DNA from: Jacaranda mimosifolia
Taxonomy: Eukaryota > Streptophyta > Magnoliopsida > Lamiales > Bignoniaceae
Direction: 5' to 3'
Length of the DNA: 64,000 nucleotides
NCBI GenBank assembly: GCA_018894105.1
Contig: CM032123.1
Location: 26,575,744-26,639,743, forward strand
Within the stretch, counting starts at the first letter, position 1. Each line of letters starts with the position of its first letter. The notes under the pieces are model-generated. The model was not told where the DNA came from. It saw only the letters and a program-made list of their open reading frames with translations, and searched no databases. Shown piece by piece: positions 13,145-25,506 of this stretch. Position numbers and translations under genes: made by a program.

Positions 13145-14640
13145 ATGGCATCCACCTCCTATCGTCGATGTCTTAGTAAAGCAACCTTACTGCCTTCATC
13201 ACCTAGAGAAATCGAATCGGTACCTCGTTGCTGCCTCATTATCTCTGATAGTAATTCTAACCCACACCCACCACCACACTCATTCTCACACATCTCTGGG
13301 GTTGCCTCCATCTCTTTTGGCGAATGCCACCCGCTCTATTTCACCCTCTCCTCAACAAACGACAACATTCAAACTCATTTCAAAATCTCAAACTCCCATT
13401 CAAGTAACCTTCACAAACACCCAATTTAATAACTAGGACTTTTTCTCTGTTCCTCCACACATACAGTTGTCTTTCGCTAATACTTCCGATGTCTTCTCTT
13501 CCTTCATGCAAAATCGACATATCAACTGTGGACGCACCATCGATTTCACCAAAATTTCATCATCCCCTATGCTCGATTGGGTAAATCAAATGGGGTGGAA
13601 GGACTTGATGAGCATCAATGAACCATCCTATCCACTTCTAGTTCATCTCTTCTATGCTAATCTCACATTTGAGGATGATCCGGTAACTCACTCCTTAGTT
13701 CTTCATTCAAATGTTCTCACCACTCTCATTACACTTATTATTGCTAAGATAAATTAGTACTTGGGCTTGTCTAATTCTAGGGTTAAGTTTTTTTCTTTTG
13801 GAGAATGGTGCACTGACAATGCTTTCAACTAATCTCATGCTAAATCTCTGTTTTATGAAGGAAAATCCCTTAAACTCTCTAAAGGTGAAGCCTTTAACAA
13901 ACTTCACATTGATCATTTCTTTATGCATTGTCTAATCAATCTCACCATATTGTCTTGTACATCAAACAATAGAGGGTACTCCATTGATATAAATAGACTT
14001 TCTATTTTTCTACTATAAATGTCTATTACTGGGCAATCTATGAACTCTGGGTATCTATTTCTATATTACATTCATCATGCTTTTCATCATCCCTCTCATA
14101 ACCTTCTTTATGGTATGCTCCTTACTCGTATTTTTAATGGAAAATATTTTCTTACCATCTTCCTGGATTTAGGAACCTCATTAGTGTAAAATTGTAGATC
14201 TTCAGAGTCTTAAGAAAATAAAAATCCAGTAATGGGAAAATGGTGTTTGGTTTAAAGGAACTTCTACTTTTGTTGCTCCTTCAATTCCTCCACAAAAATC
14301 CTATTGTAATAAAGGAAAAACACCTGTTTACATTATTCATGATTCCCCTTCCATAGCCTTTAGTGCCATTACATCCAAATAGAGGTAACCTCCACATGAT
14401 ATACTAGTCGCCCAGCTCCTAACTTCACTTGAGTCAATTTCTAGCAAGGTTATTGAAATGCACTCTCAACTTTTCGGGCTTCCCAACACTATTGCTTCCC
14501 TAAAAACACAGGTTTCTACTCTCTCTACTACTCTTGATGATCATTTTCGTTGCTGTCGTCACCGTACTAGAGTTTTGCACCATGACATCAAGGATCTCCG
14601 TTACAATCTTTGAAAACTATCTCGAGCTGACTGAATGGTT
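13145..14640 (+). pseudogene. Third-ORF (envelope-like) remnant of Sirevirus-type element
   Basis: The stretch lies between RNase H and the 3' LTR, where Sireviruses carry an extra reading frame often labelled envelope-like. Open parts are 13145-13429 (Ser/Pro-rich) and 13467-13757. The second has a RHINCGRTIDF phrase, then MLDWVNQMGW and LLVHLFYANL, a pattern I associate with the plant 'putative plant transposon protein' domain found in these extra ORFs. Later DNA continues in broken frames to about 14640 and may include a coiled coil (LSTTLDDHFR). Function is unproven even in intact relatives. No intact product is possible here. Confidence 0.6.
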
Positions 14641-14955
14641 TGGCTTTTTTATGATGAAAGGGGATAAGTTCCTGATGGATTGATTATGCTTTTTATGCTG
14701 ATTTTGTGGATTGCTATTGAACCAAATTGATGCTTATTTGGTCTTTTTGTAAACTAACTATTTAACCAGTTTTTTGTAAGCTACCATCTTTTGCTACTGC
14801 TTTTGCCTGTTAGTATTATGAACCGTTGTGTTATTTTTTAATATAGCTATGTATATCTGCACCTGATAGTGGGAGGCAATTAAACATTATGATAATTAAA
14901 CTATAAGCTACTATTATCTTTGATAGGGGGATATAATACTTGCTTGGTCATCATC

Positions 14956-14968
14956 AAAAAGAGAGAGA
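14956..14968 (+). other. Polypurine tract of the Sirevirus-like element
   Basis: AAAAAGAGAGAGA directly precedes the 3' LTR (14970), the expected position of the plus-strand primer. Confidence 0.8.
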
Positions 14969-14969
14969 T

Positions 14970-15569
14970 TGTTAGGATCTTCTCTAAAATGAGTTTTGAC
15001 AATAACCAATCAAATATCTTTTCTTGTATTTTTGTTAATAGGGAAAGTTACCATTTAGAATTATTTCCTTGTTTATGTCACTGATTGATAAGGAGAACAT
15101 GGCAAGTTACTGTTGGAATCAAAGATGAAGGAAAGATTGGTTGTCAATTAGAATAGGAAATTGGCAAGTCACAAGCTCGGCTTTCAAAGGAATGTTATGT
15201 TATGCAGCCTATTTAAGTGAGAAACACAATAAGTGTCAAACATGTCTCACAATAGACTCAATAAGCCTTAGTAGCTTGCAAATAGTTGAGTGGGTGCATG
15301 TGTAATTATTGTTTTTCAGTGTATTATTATTGCAGTACAAGTTCCAACCATTTGGTACTTTGTAACTTGCATTTGCTCTCTTCTTTCTAATAAAGCTCAG
15401 GTTAAAAATTCGAAGTGCTATCACTTATGTAGTAGAATAGGTTTGCTCAACCACTATAAATTGCTATGACTCTTCATTCTCTCTCAAAGTCATTTGACTA
15501 TTTTGATATTCCAGCTTACAGCTCTTATAAACATTTTCTATATTCTACATCAAACCCTATAAACTTTCA
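14970..15569 (+). repeat. 3' LTR of the Sirevirus-like copia element
   Basis: 600 bp, TGTTAGGATC..AAACTTTCA, a diverged copy of 7670-8262. The target duplication GATAA follows immediately at 15570-15574. Confidence 0.88.
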
Positions 15570-15574
15570 GATAA

Positions 15575-16301
15575 ACTTTCGATCCTTTACTTTCAGTTGT
15601 GAATCATGTGTCATCAAAATTTCAACCCCTATTTTCCATCCATATTCTCCTTTCTAATGTATTAATAACAATTATCATATCCCGTTATTCCTATTTGATA
15701 ATTCTTGAGTTTTATATCCTTGTATATCTGATGCTCTCCTTTTAAAATTTTAGTATTAGTCACATATCTCGTGACTAGTGCTATACTTTTTCCTTAAATT
15801 CTCAAGGTGCTCCCATAGGCTATCAAATCCTCTTTCTTATCTGTTGTCATCTTATAGTCATATTAACCTATTCTCTCATTGTCAATACACTAACTTCTCT
15901 TAATGATCACACCATTTGAGTCACATATGTGTATACATGTTAAGCATCTCTTATCTTAAAAGTCATTCCAATTATCGAATTCAACTTTGTCTAAAGTGAT
16001 CATCCTTCCATTGGATTAACCTCTCAAAACATATTGGTACGTTGTATATCTTCCCAAATATTAACCTTTCCATTATAAGGAGTCATATATCGGATACCAC
16101 AAGAGTAAGGGATCATGTACTGGTCGGCAGCCCAAATCATAATTCTTCACTCCGTCAGCATCACGCATTGTCCCAAAATTTCATATCCTATTCGAATTCC
16201 AAGGTCAAACATAATCTCTGCTAATTCATTAACTCCACATTCCGAGGACCAGTTCCTGACATAGCTCAGGTTTTCCTTAACCAAAGCTCTTGTACCACCT
16301 C
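15575..16301 (-). other. 5' leader of the long-LTR element
   Basis: Internal DNA between the nested copia element and the right LTR, read on minus. After the primer-binding site comes a GGTTAAGGAAAACCTGAGC phrase, which I recall as common downstream of the primer site in Tekay-like elements. The open frame on minus at 16147-16446 spans the LTR border and is chance. Confidence 0.55.
16286..16297 (-). other. Primer-binding site of the long-LTR element
   Basis: Minus strand TGGTACAAGAGC, four bases from the LTR end. It resembles TGGTATCAGAGC, the complement of initiator-Met tRNA. It shows that the right-hand LTR is the 5' LTR and that the element reads right to left. Confidence 0.75.
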
Positions 16302-17090
16302 TGTAGCGCCCTAATTGGGAGGTGCCTACTCTTGACTGAGGTATGACTCCAATTGAATTTTCAAGAATTTCTAAATATAAAATTTGCACCTCCAAAATTT
16401 TCAATTTAAGCAATTCCGTAACAATCCAAAAGAAAGGGAAGATCATTATTAATTATTGACATCTATGTCAACTAGTCATGCTGTAAAACTTCAACTCAAA
16501 CCTCAGTTTCCATAATTTACTCAAAAGCTCACGTCAAACATCTCAGGCTCCAATAATTTACACTTATTAAAAGAGAAAGACATAGCCTATTGACAGACAT
16601 ATTATTTATACTACACACATACACCGTGTCCTTACCATTTATAGATGCCTTGGTAATACTATTTACACTATGCACAATAGCCCAAATCATGTGCCTTCTA
16701 TTCCTTCAAACTAGGGCAAAGAAAGAACAATACAAGAAGGGTAAGTTCGAATGACTTAGCAAGGTAATGATTAAAATGCATGGACAAGATATAATGAATG
16801 GAATAAGTATACACATATAAGAAAAATATTTATTTTGAGTACAAATAATTAAAGCACATGCACAAGCATCAGAATATTGAAGAATAGATAAATTTCATAG
16901 AATTCACGAAATAGAGTTGAAGATCATAAGCTGGCTCAATGTCATCCCATAGCAGCGAAGAGAATTCTCAAGTTCCAATAAATTTTAGAAAAAACTTTGG
17001 ATTACAAGAATTATTATTTTAAGAATCGGCAAGACCAATCTTTTAACACCAGTTTATACCACAATCGCCATATACATTAGAATCACTTAA

Positions 17091-17330
17091 GGGCCAATAA
17101 GAGCGGCCTCTACAACTAATAGAAATCAATTACGAGTCGATAGCCACAGCCTCCACAACTAATATATTAATTACAAGTCTATAGAGACAGTCTCCACAAC
17201 CAATATATTACGGGCCTACAGAGATGGCCTCCACAACTAATATAACATGAGCCAGTAGTGATGGCCACCACAACCATAATATTAATTATGGGTCAGTAGA
17301 GACGGCCTCCACAGCCAGAGTATTAACCAG
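17091..17330 (-). repeat. LTR-internal tandem array, about 40-bp unit, second copy
   Basis: Same GGGCC..TAGAGA..CCTCCACAAC units as at 1618-1830, with substitutions (for example CTCCACAACC repeated across 17151-17315). Confidence 0.72.
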
Positions 17331-18587
17331 TAACAGCTAGATATCAAGACCGTCTGACTATCAACATCATAAAATATGGCGATCGGATCGAGAATGAATT
17401 GGTCAAATTGTAGTTCAATTGTCAAATTTAAAATCCAGTTTACGTGAGATCATCAAAGAAGTTCCTAATTTCAAATGATACTTTTCAAATTTCGTCAAAT
17501 GAAAACTTTGTTATACAAAATATCTTACTTTAAAATAATTGTTCTGGGGTAACATTTGAAAAAGGAGTCAAGAGGAATATTTAGCTAATACCTCGAGTTC
17601 AATACAGGAGTTCAAATGCAAGAGTCCAGAGATAAATATGTCCGAAATAGAATGATACAGAACAATAATTCAGTTTCATAGTTTCAATGCAAGAACAAAC
17701 AGACAATAATATTATATTTACCAGACAATAATATTATATTTACTAGATATAGGTTCCTTACTATTAAGTATAAACCTCACCTAGTATATGCAGAGAAATC
17801 CTAGCCGTATAGATGCCCAAGTCCTTGCTCCCTAGTCAATCCAAGAATTTATCATAAGATGACCTAAATCAATATTATATTAATTCTTTAAATCATAAGT
17901 GTGTATATATACCTAGCTTCCTTGTTAAACTTTAGTATTTAATTTATTTTATCCTATGGTATTCCTCTGATCTTGTTTCTATACCAAAATGCCTAAGACA
18001 ACTTAGTATAGGATTCTTATCTAATGAATTGCTAAGCAGATTATTAGTATCATTATCTTTAGCATGTGGCATTGATAAGTCTCACTTATGGTCTTGATGG
18101 ACACCTACTCAATTAATTCAAGTACATTCGGTTTCCCATTAATGCATCCTTAATAATTCTACTAAATCACATTGCCTTGTCCAATATCCGATATATTAGT
18201 GAACATAATCATATCAGTTCTTTTATCAAGGTTGTTCTTTAACTCCACTTCATTTCATTTGGTAATCCTTTCTTACATCTTAATCTAATGCTAAAATATT
18301 TGAACCTAAGTCATTTTTGATCAATTGAGTAATTACATACTCAAACATTATTATTCATTTTAATTAAATATCTTAGCATTATAAATTTCTAATTTAATTA
18401 TTTAATGTTTCTATTATCTAATCATTGGGGATTTTTCCAAGTCTAATGTTTACCGCATATAGTGTCCTACACTTTACTTTAGATTTAAACTAAACCCTTA
18501 TTCTAATATTCCTCTGAATGAATTTTTAAAATGAGAATCAATATAATTAATTTTATTTTAGGAACAACTAAATTTTTATATTATTTG

Positions 18588-21500
18588 TGTAATGCCTTAG
18601 GATTTCTATTCATATTTAATTAATTATTTTATCTTATTTTAATTTAATTTATGTATTATTTAAATTAAATATATATAAATATACATATATAGTACTAAAT
18701 TACAACTTGATCAAATAGTGACAACTATTAGTTAGGTTCATATATATATATATATATTAGATATTCCAATTTTGGAAAAATAAGTTGTAATTTTATTTGA
18801 AAATGTTTTCATTACTAAGAATTGAATTATTGAGACTTTAGGAATGATAATAAAGAAATAAAGACAATAAAATTATAATAGGTATCTTAGTCTTAGAAGG
18901 AAAATAGTGAGAGTCCTAATTGAACTAAATTATTTCTTACAGATATATACATGGATATAATTCCTACACTCTAAAACCTAGCCACACATTCAAATTTAAA
19001 AAAAAAAAAAAAGAAAAGAAAAGACAGAGAGAAGAACAGAAAAAGAGGGTGGTGGCTACACAATTCCTTTAGAATAAATCAATTTCTCTTGGCTGAATAA
19101 GGAAATTGGTTAATACTCTTGTATGGATGAAGAAATTGGTTGTTGTTCCATTGTGAATTGGAAAAAAGAACAAAAAAAAAAAAAAAAAAGATTGATTAGT
19201 GTTTCATGATTAGTTAAGGAAAATTTGTTAAATGATAAATTCTACTTGTGTGCTAATACCGATTTCATATAGCTAGTGGTAGAATTGGTGGCTAGTGCTT
19301 GGAATGTGACTTTTGTCTTTTCTGCATGTGGAATTGTTCATTGCTATAGTAAAGTGTTTGTAGAACATTGATAGCCGTGCCATTTTCACATCATAGTGGT
19401 GTTCAGTTTATGTTGAAAGATCAATTATTCATGGATATAGGGATTTTTCTTTTAGATTTAATGAATACATGACTATTATATATCCTACCAAATCCGAGTT
19501 GTTATGTACGTATGGACGTCCTTTTGATATACGCGTTGAAAAATTATGGGTTTTCTTGGAAAAATGACTATAATCTAGCACGGATGTATGAGCAAGGGTA
19601 GGATATGTCATTGTTATCTCTCATATTACTATATCTCTAGGAAAGAATTTTAATGCCTGCATATAGGGGGCTTAGTTTGATTAGAATTTTACTTCCATCC
19701 ATGTATAGAAATTAGGGGTGTTCAAATCGAATCCAATCCAAAAAAAAACAGACGAATCGATCCAAAAAATTGAAAATCGATTAAAACTGATTTTTTTTTG
19801 TTTAAATTGGATTTATTTTTTTTATAACCGATCGGTTCGGTTCGATTCGGTTTTCAGTTTGAGCCTGAAAAATCGATCCAATCCAAACCGAACCGATTTA
19901 TATACCAATAAAATAAAAAAAATATTTTAATTATAAAAATATTAAATATATTTAAATAAAACTAAACCTATAAGTGTAAACCCTAAACTTAATTTTCCAC
20001 TTATTCTGTTTAGATTTAATTGTTCTTTATGTAAATTTTGGACATGTCCAGTTGGTGCATCAACCCTCGAAAACTGATTATGCTTGGAGGTTGCTGAAGG
20101 CATTGGATGTATTTGTTACTGCCATTGTGATTCTTAATGAGTATAGTCTCTGCTGAAATTACTTTGGCTACTTTAATTTTTTTTCTGTTGAACTGGAGAT
20201 TCGAACCTATGTTGTACTAGAGGCTACAATTTCGTCCCAGCTTCTTCTACTGTTGCTGGCCAATTACTTTTGTAATTACTCTTTTGGAAGTCAAATTTGA
20301 AACTTGATGAATTTATGAATTATGTTTATTGTTAACTTCTTGTGGACTTATATAATTTTATAATTTAAGTGTTCTTACTTAATTTAGTTCAATTCTGTTG
20401 CAAATGATATTATTTTCGCTTACTTTAAAAAAAATTGAAAAACCGAATAACCGATCCAATCCAAACCGATTTAAAATGGATTGGATTGGATTGGATTTAC
20501 AATAAGAACCAAACCGATCCAAAAAATATTATATAATTTGGATCGGTTAGCTTTTTCCCCAAAACCGATCCAATCCAATCTGCGAACACCCCTAATAGAA
20601 ATAATGGAGAATTTTGTAATAATTAGGCAACAAAAATTTAAGTTTAATTAGAATTTTGCTGGTTGGTCTTGATGGGACATTTTATGAGTTATATTTGAGG
20701 AGTTTGGGATTGAATGAATCAACTTAGGATGTTAACCGAGATGAATACTACTTTTGTGCTAGCAGGTGATATGGAACTTAATACATCAAGGTTGATCCTT
20801 GATCCTACTGATACGTACAGTAAGTGCCTAAACCTATAAATACTATGTAATATTATGTTTTAAAACTCAAAAAGATATATGCTATACTATAATTTGCTCA
20901 TAACTTGTTTTTAGTTTACACTACACTATAATTATATTCAACTGCGCACAAAAATTATCTTATTTTGTTTCACGATACAAGAAAATATATATTCTTTTCA
21001 GCTTTTATTATTACTCAATAATATTTTAGACTGGTAATTAAATATGATGATCGACGTTGATGACTGATTTTACTGTTACTAATACTGTATGTTGGATCCA
21101 ACTTGATCTAGGTGTGCGAGGGACTTCACCGGGCAACAGTAGGCTTGTTGGTTGAACCCTAAGTCCCCATGGACTAATCCCCCAGCACACAATAGAAGTC
21201 GTTCGTAGCTAATGTGGGTCGTAGGATTTCCCAAAGATCTAAGCTGGGGTACTATTTTGGTAAGGTCGCACCTTGCCCGGATCGATAAGGGACTGATAAT
21301 ATGGGAATCATAAGATGGATTGATTACATCAAACACTATTTGATAATCGCATTTAAATGTTAGCCTATGAAATGTTTACTGAATTCTCATTTTATTATTG
21401 CACAATACTTGATTGATTTCCACTTATGTTCTTCTCGAATATTTTATCTTAACATCATTATTATTATGTTAAATTCACAAACTTATATTGTACACACTTG

Positions 21501-21812
21501 GTATTCACTAAGTCTTTTACTCAAACTCTGTATTTTTCTTCAATTTTCTTCTGGCAAACCTAGATGCTAGCCCTAGTGAGGAGGTGGATTCTACTTATGA
21601 TGAGAATCAAGACTGAAGTCTTAGTTTGAATCTTTGCAGTAGACTAGTTTATTTCTTGTTAGCTTATTAGTTTTACTTTTATTTATTATGGATTTTATTT
21701 TGTTTTAGTTGAGATTAAGTATTGGCACTTTGAGTCATTGTGTTACAATATTAGATTAATTAGTTTGAGTGCTTTGAGTTCTTTTGTCTAACTTTATGAT
21801 TGGGGCATGACA
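18588..21812 (+). mobile_element. Solo LTR inserted in the 5' LTR
   Basis: Begins TGTAATGCC and ends GGGGCATGACA, with an exact 5-base duplication ATTTG at 18583-18587 and 21813-21817. Alignment with the uninterrupted LTR near 3080-3100 confirms the empty site. It has no internal domain, primer site or coding sequence, so it is a solo LTR left by recombination. Length is 3225 bp, about 2.3 kb without the nested hAT element. Orientation is taken from the conserved TTCACTAAGTCTTTTACTC phrase at 21504-21522. A poly-A/GA-rich run lies at 18998-19047 and a GC-rich block at about 21090-21300. Confidence 0.88.
19713..20594. mobile_element. hAT non-autonomous transposon
   Basis: Terminal repeats TAGGGGTGTTC and GAACACCCCTA are perfect inverses, flanked by the exact 8-base duplication ATAGAAAT (19705-19712 and 20595-20602). 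Both are hallmarks of hAT elements. Subterminal regions are made of CGGTT/AACCG and GGATTGGATT/AATCCAATCC motifs in both directions. The middle has no transposase. It is third-level nesting: hAT within solo LTR within LTR. Confidence 0.92.
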
Positions 21813-23078
21813 ATTTGGCTAAATTATTGGATACTTATGTTCTCTAACTTTTATTTCAACTTTATTCATAAGGTATCATATTTTCAGGGTCTGGGCCTTA
21901 GTCAGTTCGATACTTCTTGATTATATAAGTCTTTCTTTCTAATTAATTTTTATTATCAATAATTATGAATTTAGTCTTTAATTCAAGCGTAGATTATAGT
22001 TTAGCGATTATATTTGTTCTTAAATGAGAGTCTCATATCAAGGTTCCAATTAGGATAACAATTTAATCAAATGACATTCAATTATAGATAATTTACACAA
22101 ATTTTATCGAATTGGGATCGAATCTCAAGCCTAAAATAGTCCAGATGAGTCTAGAATTAAAATATGTGTTGACAGCCCAAGAGCCGCAGTCACGCGCCCC
22201 CGCCGGACCACCATGCACGGTGGCCGGAAACAAACACCACCACCACCAGAATGTTCGCCTGGACGAGCCCAACCAAACCCATCAATCGAATTTTCCTTCC
22301 ACCACCTCCTTGCCGATTAATTAAGCTAAAACAGCCACAAAAACCCTAACTCCTCCACTCTCGGCCATCTTTAATTTCTCTGTCTCTGGTGCTCTGAAAA
22401 TTAAATCTGAGACCACCACTGTGTTATTCTCGACGAGCGCATTAAAACACATACATCAATTTCAAGTTTTTACTATTGGAATCACTAAACCCATTACCGC
22501 TGCCGCCTTGCTCCAACGCCCACTTTTATTTCTCAATTTATTGATTGTTTTTGGAGGTTTTGGGTATGGAAGTGATCACCATGAAGAGATGAAGTTTCCT
22601 ATCAATTTAGATTTATGTTTTAAGTCAAGGTTCAGAAAATCCAAAGTTTGGGAGGTCTTGAGTTTTTATTTGAGAATTAGATAAAATTTCGTCATTCCTT
22701 ATATATATAAGTTATTTTTTAGGTCTTCATTTTGACCCCTAAATCTTTTCCACACTCTCAAAGCAATTCCCCAACTTTTAACTACAGTATATTTTGGACT
22801 CCTATTAAGTTTGTAAACTTAGCAATTAGGTCCTAACTTAATTATTTTGTAGTCCCCAAACTTTTAACTTTTCCTTATTAAACCCTGAGTTTTAGATTTT
22901 TGGACAATCAAGTCCTTATCTCATTTATGATTAAATCCCTCAGCTGTTAATAATTATTCATGAGCTTCAATTAAATTTATCCCAAAATTAATCTAAACTT
23001 GATTTATTAAATTCGTATTCTATTTTGTTAAAACAATAACTTTAATTCTATGGATCTAAAATTTAGGGTTACAATTAA

Positions 23079-23613
23079 AATATAAATAATATTTTTGTTA
23101 ACTCGTATATTTACTAGTAAATATATTATTAATTAAAATCTTATTAAATTATTATTTAAATTAGTGAATATGTTAATGATTACACCCTAATTAAATTATT
23201 ATCAAAATTATTTCAAATTTTACTTAACTAGTTACTATTAATATTATTAATTACAGAAATGTAAAAAAATATTAAATTAGCAGTGCATAATAATACGTTT
23301 ATCCATTTTTTGCTTAATTATCGTTAAATAAAGTTTTATAATTAAATAATATTATTTTTGTTTCATAATTTTTATTCATTTCATCAAATTATTGTGTCAT
23401 AATAATTCTTTTAATTATAAATTTTTTAAGTTTAAAATTAAATTAATTACACATCACTTATCCACATTCATATATGAATTATTACAAATATATACATACT
23501 TATATACATCAATTTACCCCATATATATCCATATATATATTTATTAAGTTTAAAAATACATTTTCATTCTACAAACCCAACAAAAGAGTTACTGATTTGA
23601 TATTTATAGTAAA
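23079..23613. other. AT-rich flank, nothing recognised
   Basis: AT-rich DNA between the long-LTR element and the second copia element. No gene, RNA or terminal repeat was seen. It was probably continuous with bases 1-801 before the insertions. Confidence 0.55.
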
Positions 23614-23618
23614 GTTTG

Positions 23619-24295
23619 TGTTGATTTTTCCTTGAAATTTGGGCTAAATTCACGAGAAACGGAAGAAATGGAGCAAAACAGAGCAAAGTGGTTGAAATGG
23701 GCTCAAGAACACACCCCGGCGCACGTTGGTAGGACGCCGCATGCCGAGGCATGAGGCATGGTGCGCCGAGGCGTGGACATGGGTGGAAAAGGCATCAAAA
23801 CACGTGTCGTGCGCCCCAGCGCATAGTGAATAGTAACTTTGCGTTGGGGCTCAAGTTTTTTGTGCCCTAGCGTAAAGTTTGTGCCCAACATTCATTTTTT
23901 CTCAGCACAAGCATATTTGTGCTCACCAGGGTGCAAGTTTTGTCCACCCCGGCACGCGACGCAAGCCCACGGGCCTTGGGCTTCGGTTTTTGAGTATAAA
24001 TATCAGTTTTTTCTTCCGAAAAAAATATCACGAACATAACACAAAAGCTTCTTTACTACTTTTGAGTAATTCTCTCAAGATGGAGTTTAGAACAAGTGTT
24101 TTAGGTGTTTTTCTGAGATGTGTGGGATCCAAGTTTGTATTTGCACTTTGATTTGAGATTAATAAAATTTCTTTTCTTTGTTGGGTGGATTAAGCACATC
24201 GTCGAACCACGTTAAATCTTGTTGTCATAATTCCATCGAAAAGGAATTTAACGTGGTTTTATTATTTCCGCAATAGATCCTCCTGGGTTACAACA
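23619..24295 (+). repeat. 5' LTR of Tork-like copy 1
   Basis: 677 bp, TGTTGATTTT..GGTTACAACA. The middle (23710-23990) is GC-rich, unlike the surroundings. AATAAAATTT near 24160 is a likely polyadenylation signal region. A diverged primer site, TAGTATTAGAGC, follows at 24300-24311. Confidence 0.88.
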
Positions 24296-24299
24296 AACT

Positions 24300-24311
24300 A
24301 GTATTAGAGCA
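24300..24311 (+). other. Primer-binding site of Tork-like copy 1
   Basis: TAGTATTAGAGC lies four bases after the LTR. It differs at two positions from TGGTATCAGAGC, the initiator-Met tRNA complement. Confidence 0.7.
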
Positions 24312-24330
24312 GGTTGGATCAGATGTCAGG

Positions 24331-25083
24331 CATGAAGTACGAGGTAGAGAAGTTCGATGGGAAAAAATGACTTTGGGTTGTGGAAGATAAAGGTTCACAC
24401 CCTCCTGTGTGTTTACAGAGAACGTTAAAGGGCAGAGATTCCTTGTCGGAAATACTGAATGACGAGCAAAAATATGAGTTCATGGCGAAGGCTTACGGTA
24501 CTCTGATGTTATCATTGGCGGATAATGTACTGAGAGAGGTCGCCATGGAAAGTACACCAGTAGATTTATGGAAGAAGCTGGAGAGTCTATATATGACGAA
24601 ATCCCTAGCGAATCGACTATATTTGAAACAACAATTATACACATTAAAAATGAAGGAAGGTACATCTATCACTCAGCATATTGATTTTTTCAATAAGGTG
24701 ATTTTGGATCTCGCTAGTACAGATGTCAAAATTGATGATGAGGATCAAGCTTTAATTCTCTTGTGTTTCTGCCAAAATCTTTTGAGCACTTAGTTACTAC
24801 TTTGTTGTACGGGAGAGATACAACTTCAATGGAGGATGTGATGGCCTCACTAAATTCCAACGAGTTGAGAAAACATGTCCTGGGCAGCAATGATGGTGAA
24901 AGTGGGGAAGGATTGGTGGCAAAAAGGAGACCGAGAGAAAGGGGAAGGAGTAGAGGCCGATCGAAGTCCCGAACCAAGCCTAGAAATTCAGACAAGTGTT
25001 TTAGATGCTTTGAAAAGGGGCATTGGAAATGGAATTGTCTGGAACGAGGAAAGGCAAAAGATGCAAGTGAAACTTTTGATTAA
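24331..25083 (+). pseudogene. Copia gag, Tork/TNT1 type, broken
   Basis: Starts near MKYEVEKFDGK at 24331, with an early stop (TGA at 24368-24370). The frame at 24380-24793 has LSLADNVLREV, LWKKLESLYMTKSLANRLYLK and the LYTLKMKEGTSI helix, all typical of the UBN2-type gag of TNT1. A shift then leads to 24763-25083, which has a basic Arg/Ser-rich stretch and a perfect zinc knuckle C-X2-C-X4-H-X4-C at 24997-25038. It would form the particle in an active copy. Confidence 0.87.
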
Positions 25084-25149
25084 AAATGGGATGATGTCGC
25101 AGAAATTGTTAAGGATGAGTCTGATGGTGGGCTTGTTCTCAACGTTGCT

Positions 25150-25506
25150 AAAACTTTACTAAGCTCTGAATGGATTTTGGATAGTGGTTGTTCCTACCAT
25201 ATGTGCCCACGAGAAGATTGGTTTACCACATACCAGAAATATGACAGTAGTAAAGTGTTTATGGGAAACGATGTTTCTTACAGGGTTGTAGGAATTGGCT
25301 CAGTTTGTATCAGAATGCATGATGGCATAGTAAGGACCTTAACAGTTGTGCGTCATATTCCAAATTTGAAGAAAATTTTGATATCATTGGGTACTCTGGA
25401 CAAGAATAGTTGTGAGTACAAAGCTCAAGATGGAGTTATGTGGGTTTCCAAAGGTGCATTGCTTATCATGAAGGGAGACAAGCGGAATAACCTTTACATA
25501 TTGTAG
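25150..25506 (+). pseudogene. Copia protease, Tork-like copy 1
   Basis: The WILDSGCSYHMCPREDWF start keeps the catalytic DSG. The middle has MGNDVSYRVVGIGSV and the end VRHIPNLKKILISLG. A TAG ends the open stretch at 25504-25506, before the integrase. The active-site Asp is intact here, unlike the nested Sirevirus-like element. Confidence 0.87.

Larger units (their letters stand above)
7670..15569 (+). mobile_element. Ty1/copia retrotransposon, Sirevirus-like, nested
   Basis: LTRs at 7670-8262 and 14970-15569 start TG and end CA. The 5-base duplication GATAA (7665-7669 and 15570-15574) is exact. Domain order is gag, protease, integrase, reverse transcriptase, RNase H, which defines copia. 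Two zinc knuckles in gag and a long extra coding region between RNase H and the 3' LTR point to the Sirevirus (SIRE) lineage. Many stops and frameshifts break all frames, and the LTRs differ from each other (3 mismatches in the first 60 bases), so it is an old inactive copy. Confidence 0.92.
807..23073 (-). mobile_element. Long-LTR Ty3-like retrotransposon, gag-only, carrying nested insertions
   Basis: Two homologous LTRs (807-4321 and 16302-23073) face the same way and are flanked by the 5-base duplication ATTAA (802-806 and 23074-23078). On the minus strand each LTR starts near TGTTACACCC (TGTAACCC in the right copy) and ends near GGGCGCTACA (GGGCGTTCCA in the left copy). Next to the right LTR is a primer-binding site resembling the initiator-Met tRNA type, and next to the left LTR a purine tract, so transcription runs right to left. 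Without the nested copia element the internal region is only about 4.1 kb and shows a gag remnant but no protease, reverse transcriptase or integrase. It is therefore either a non-autonomous gag-only element or one that lost pol by deletion. The LTR length and gag type suggest the Tekay/Del chromovirus group (inference). Confidence 0.88.
16302..23073 (-). repeat. 5' LTR of the long-LTR element, split by a solo LTR
   Basis: Matches 807-4321 after removing 18588-21817. It starts TGTAGCGCCC on plus and ends TTTAGGGTTACA. It carries the tandem array at about 17091-17330 and the conserved TAAGTTCGAATGACTTAG phrase near 16742-16759. A GC-rich block with CACCACCACC lies near 22190-22330. Compared with the left copy it shows many substitutions and small indels, so the insertion is old. 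Confidence 0.87.
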
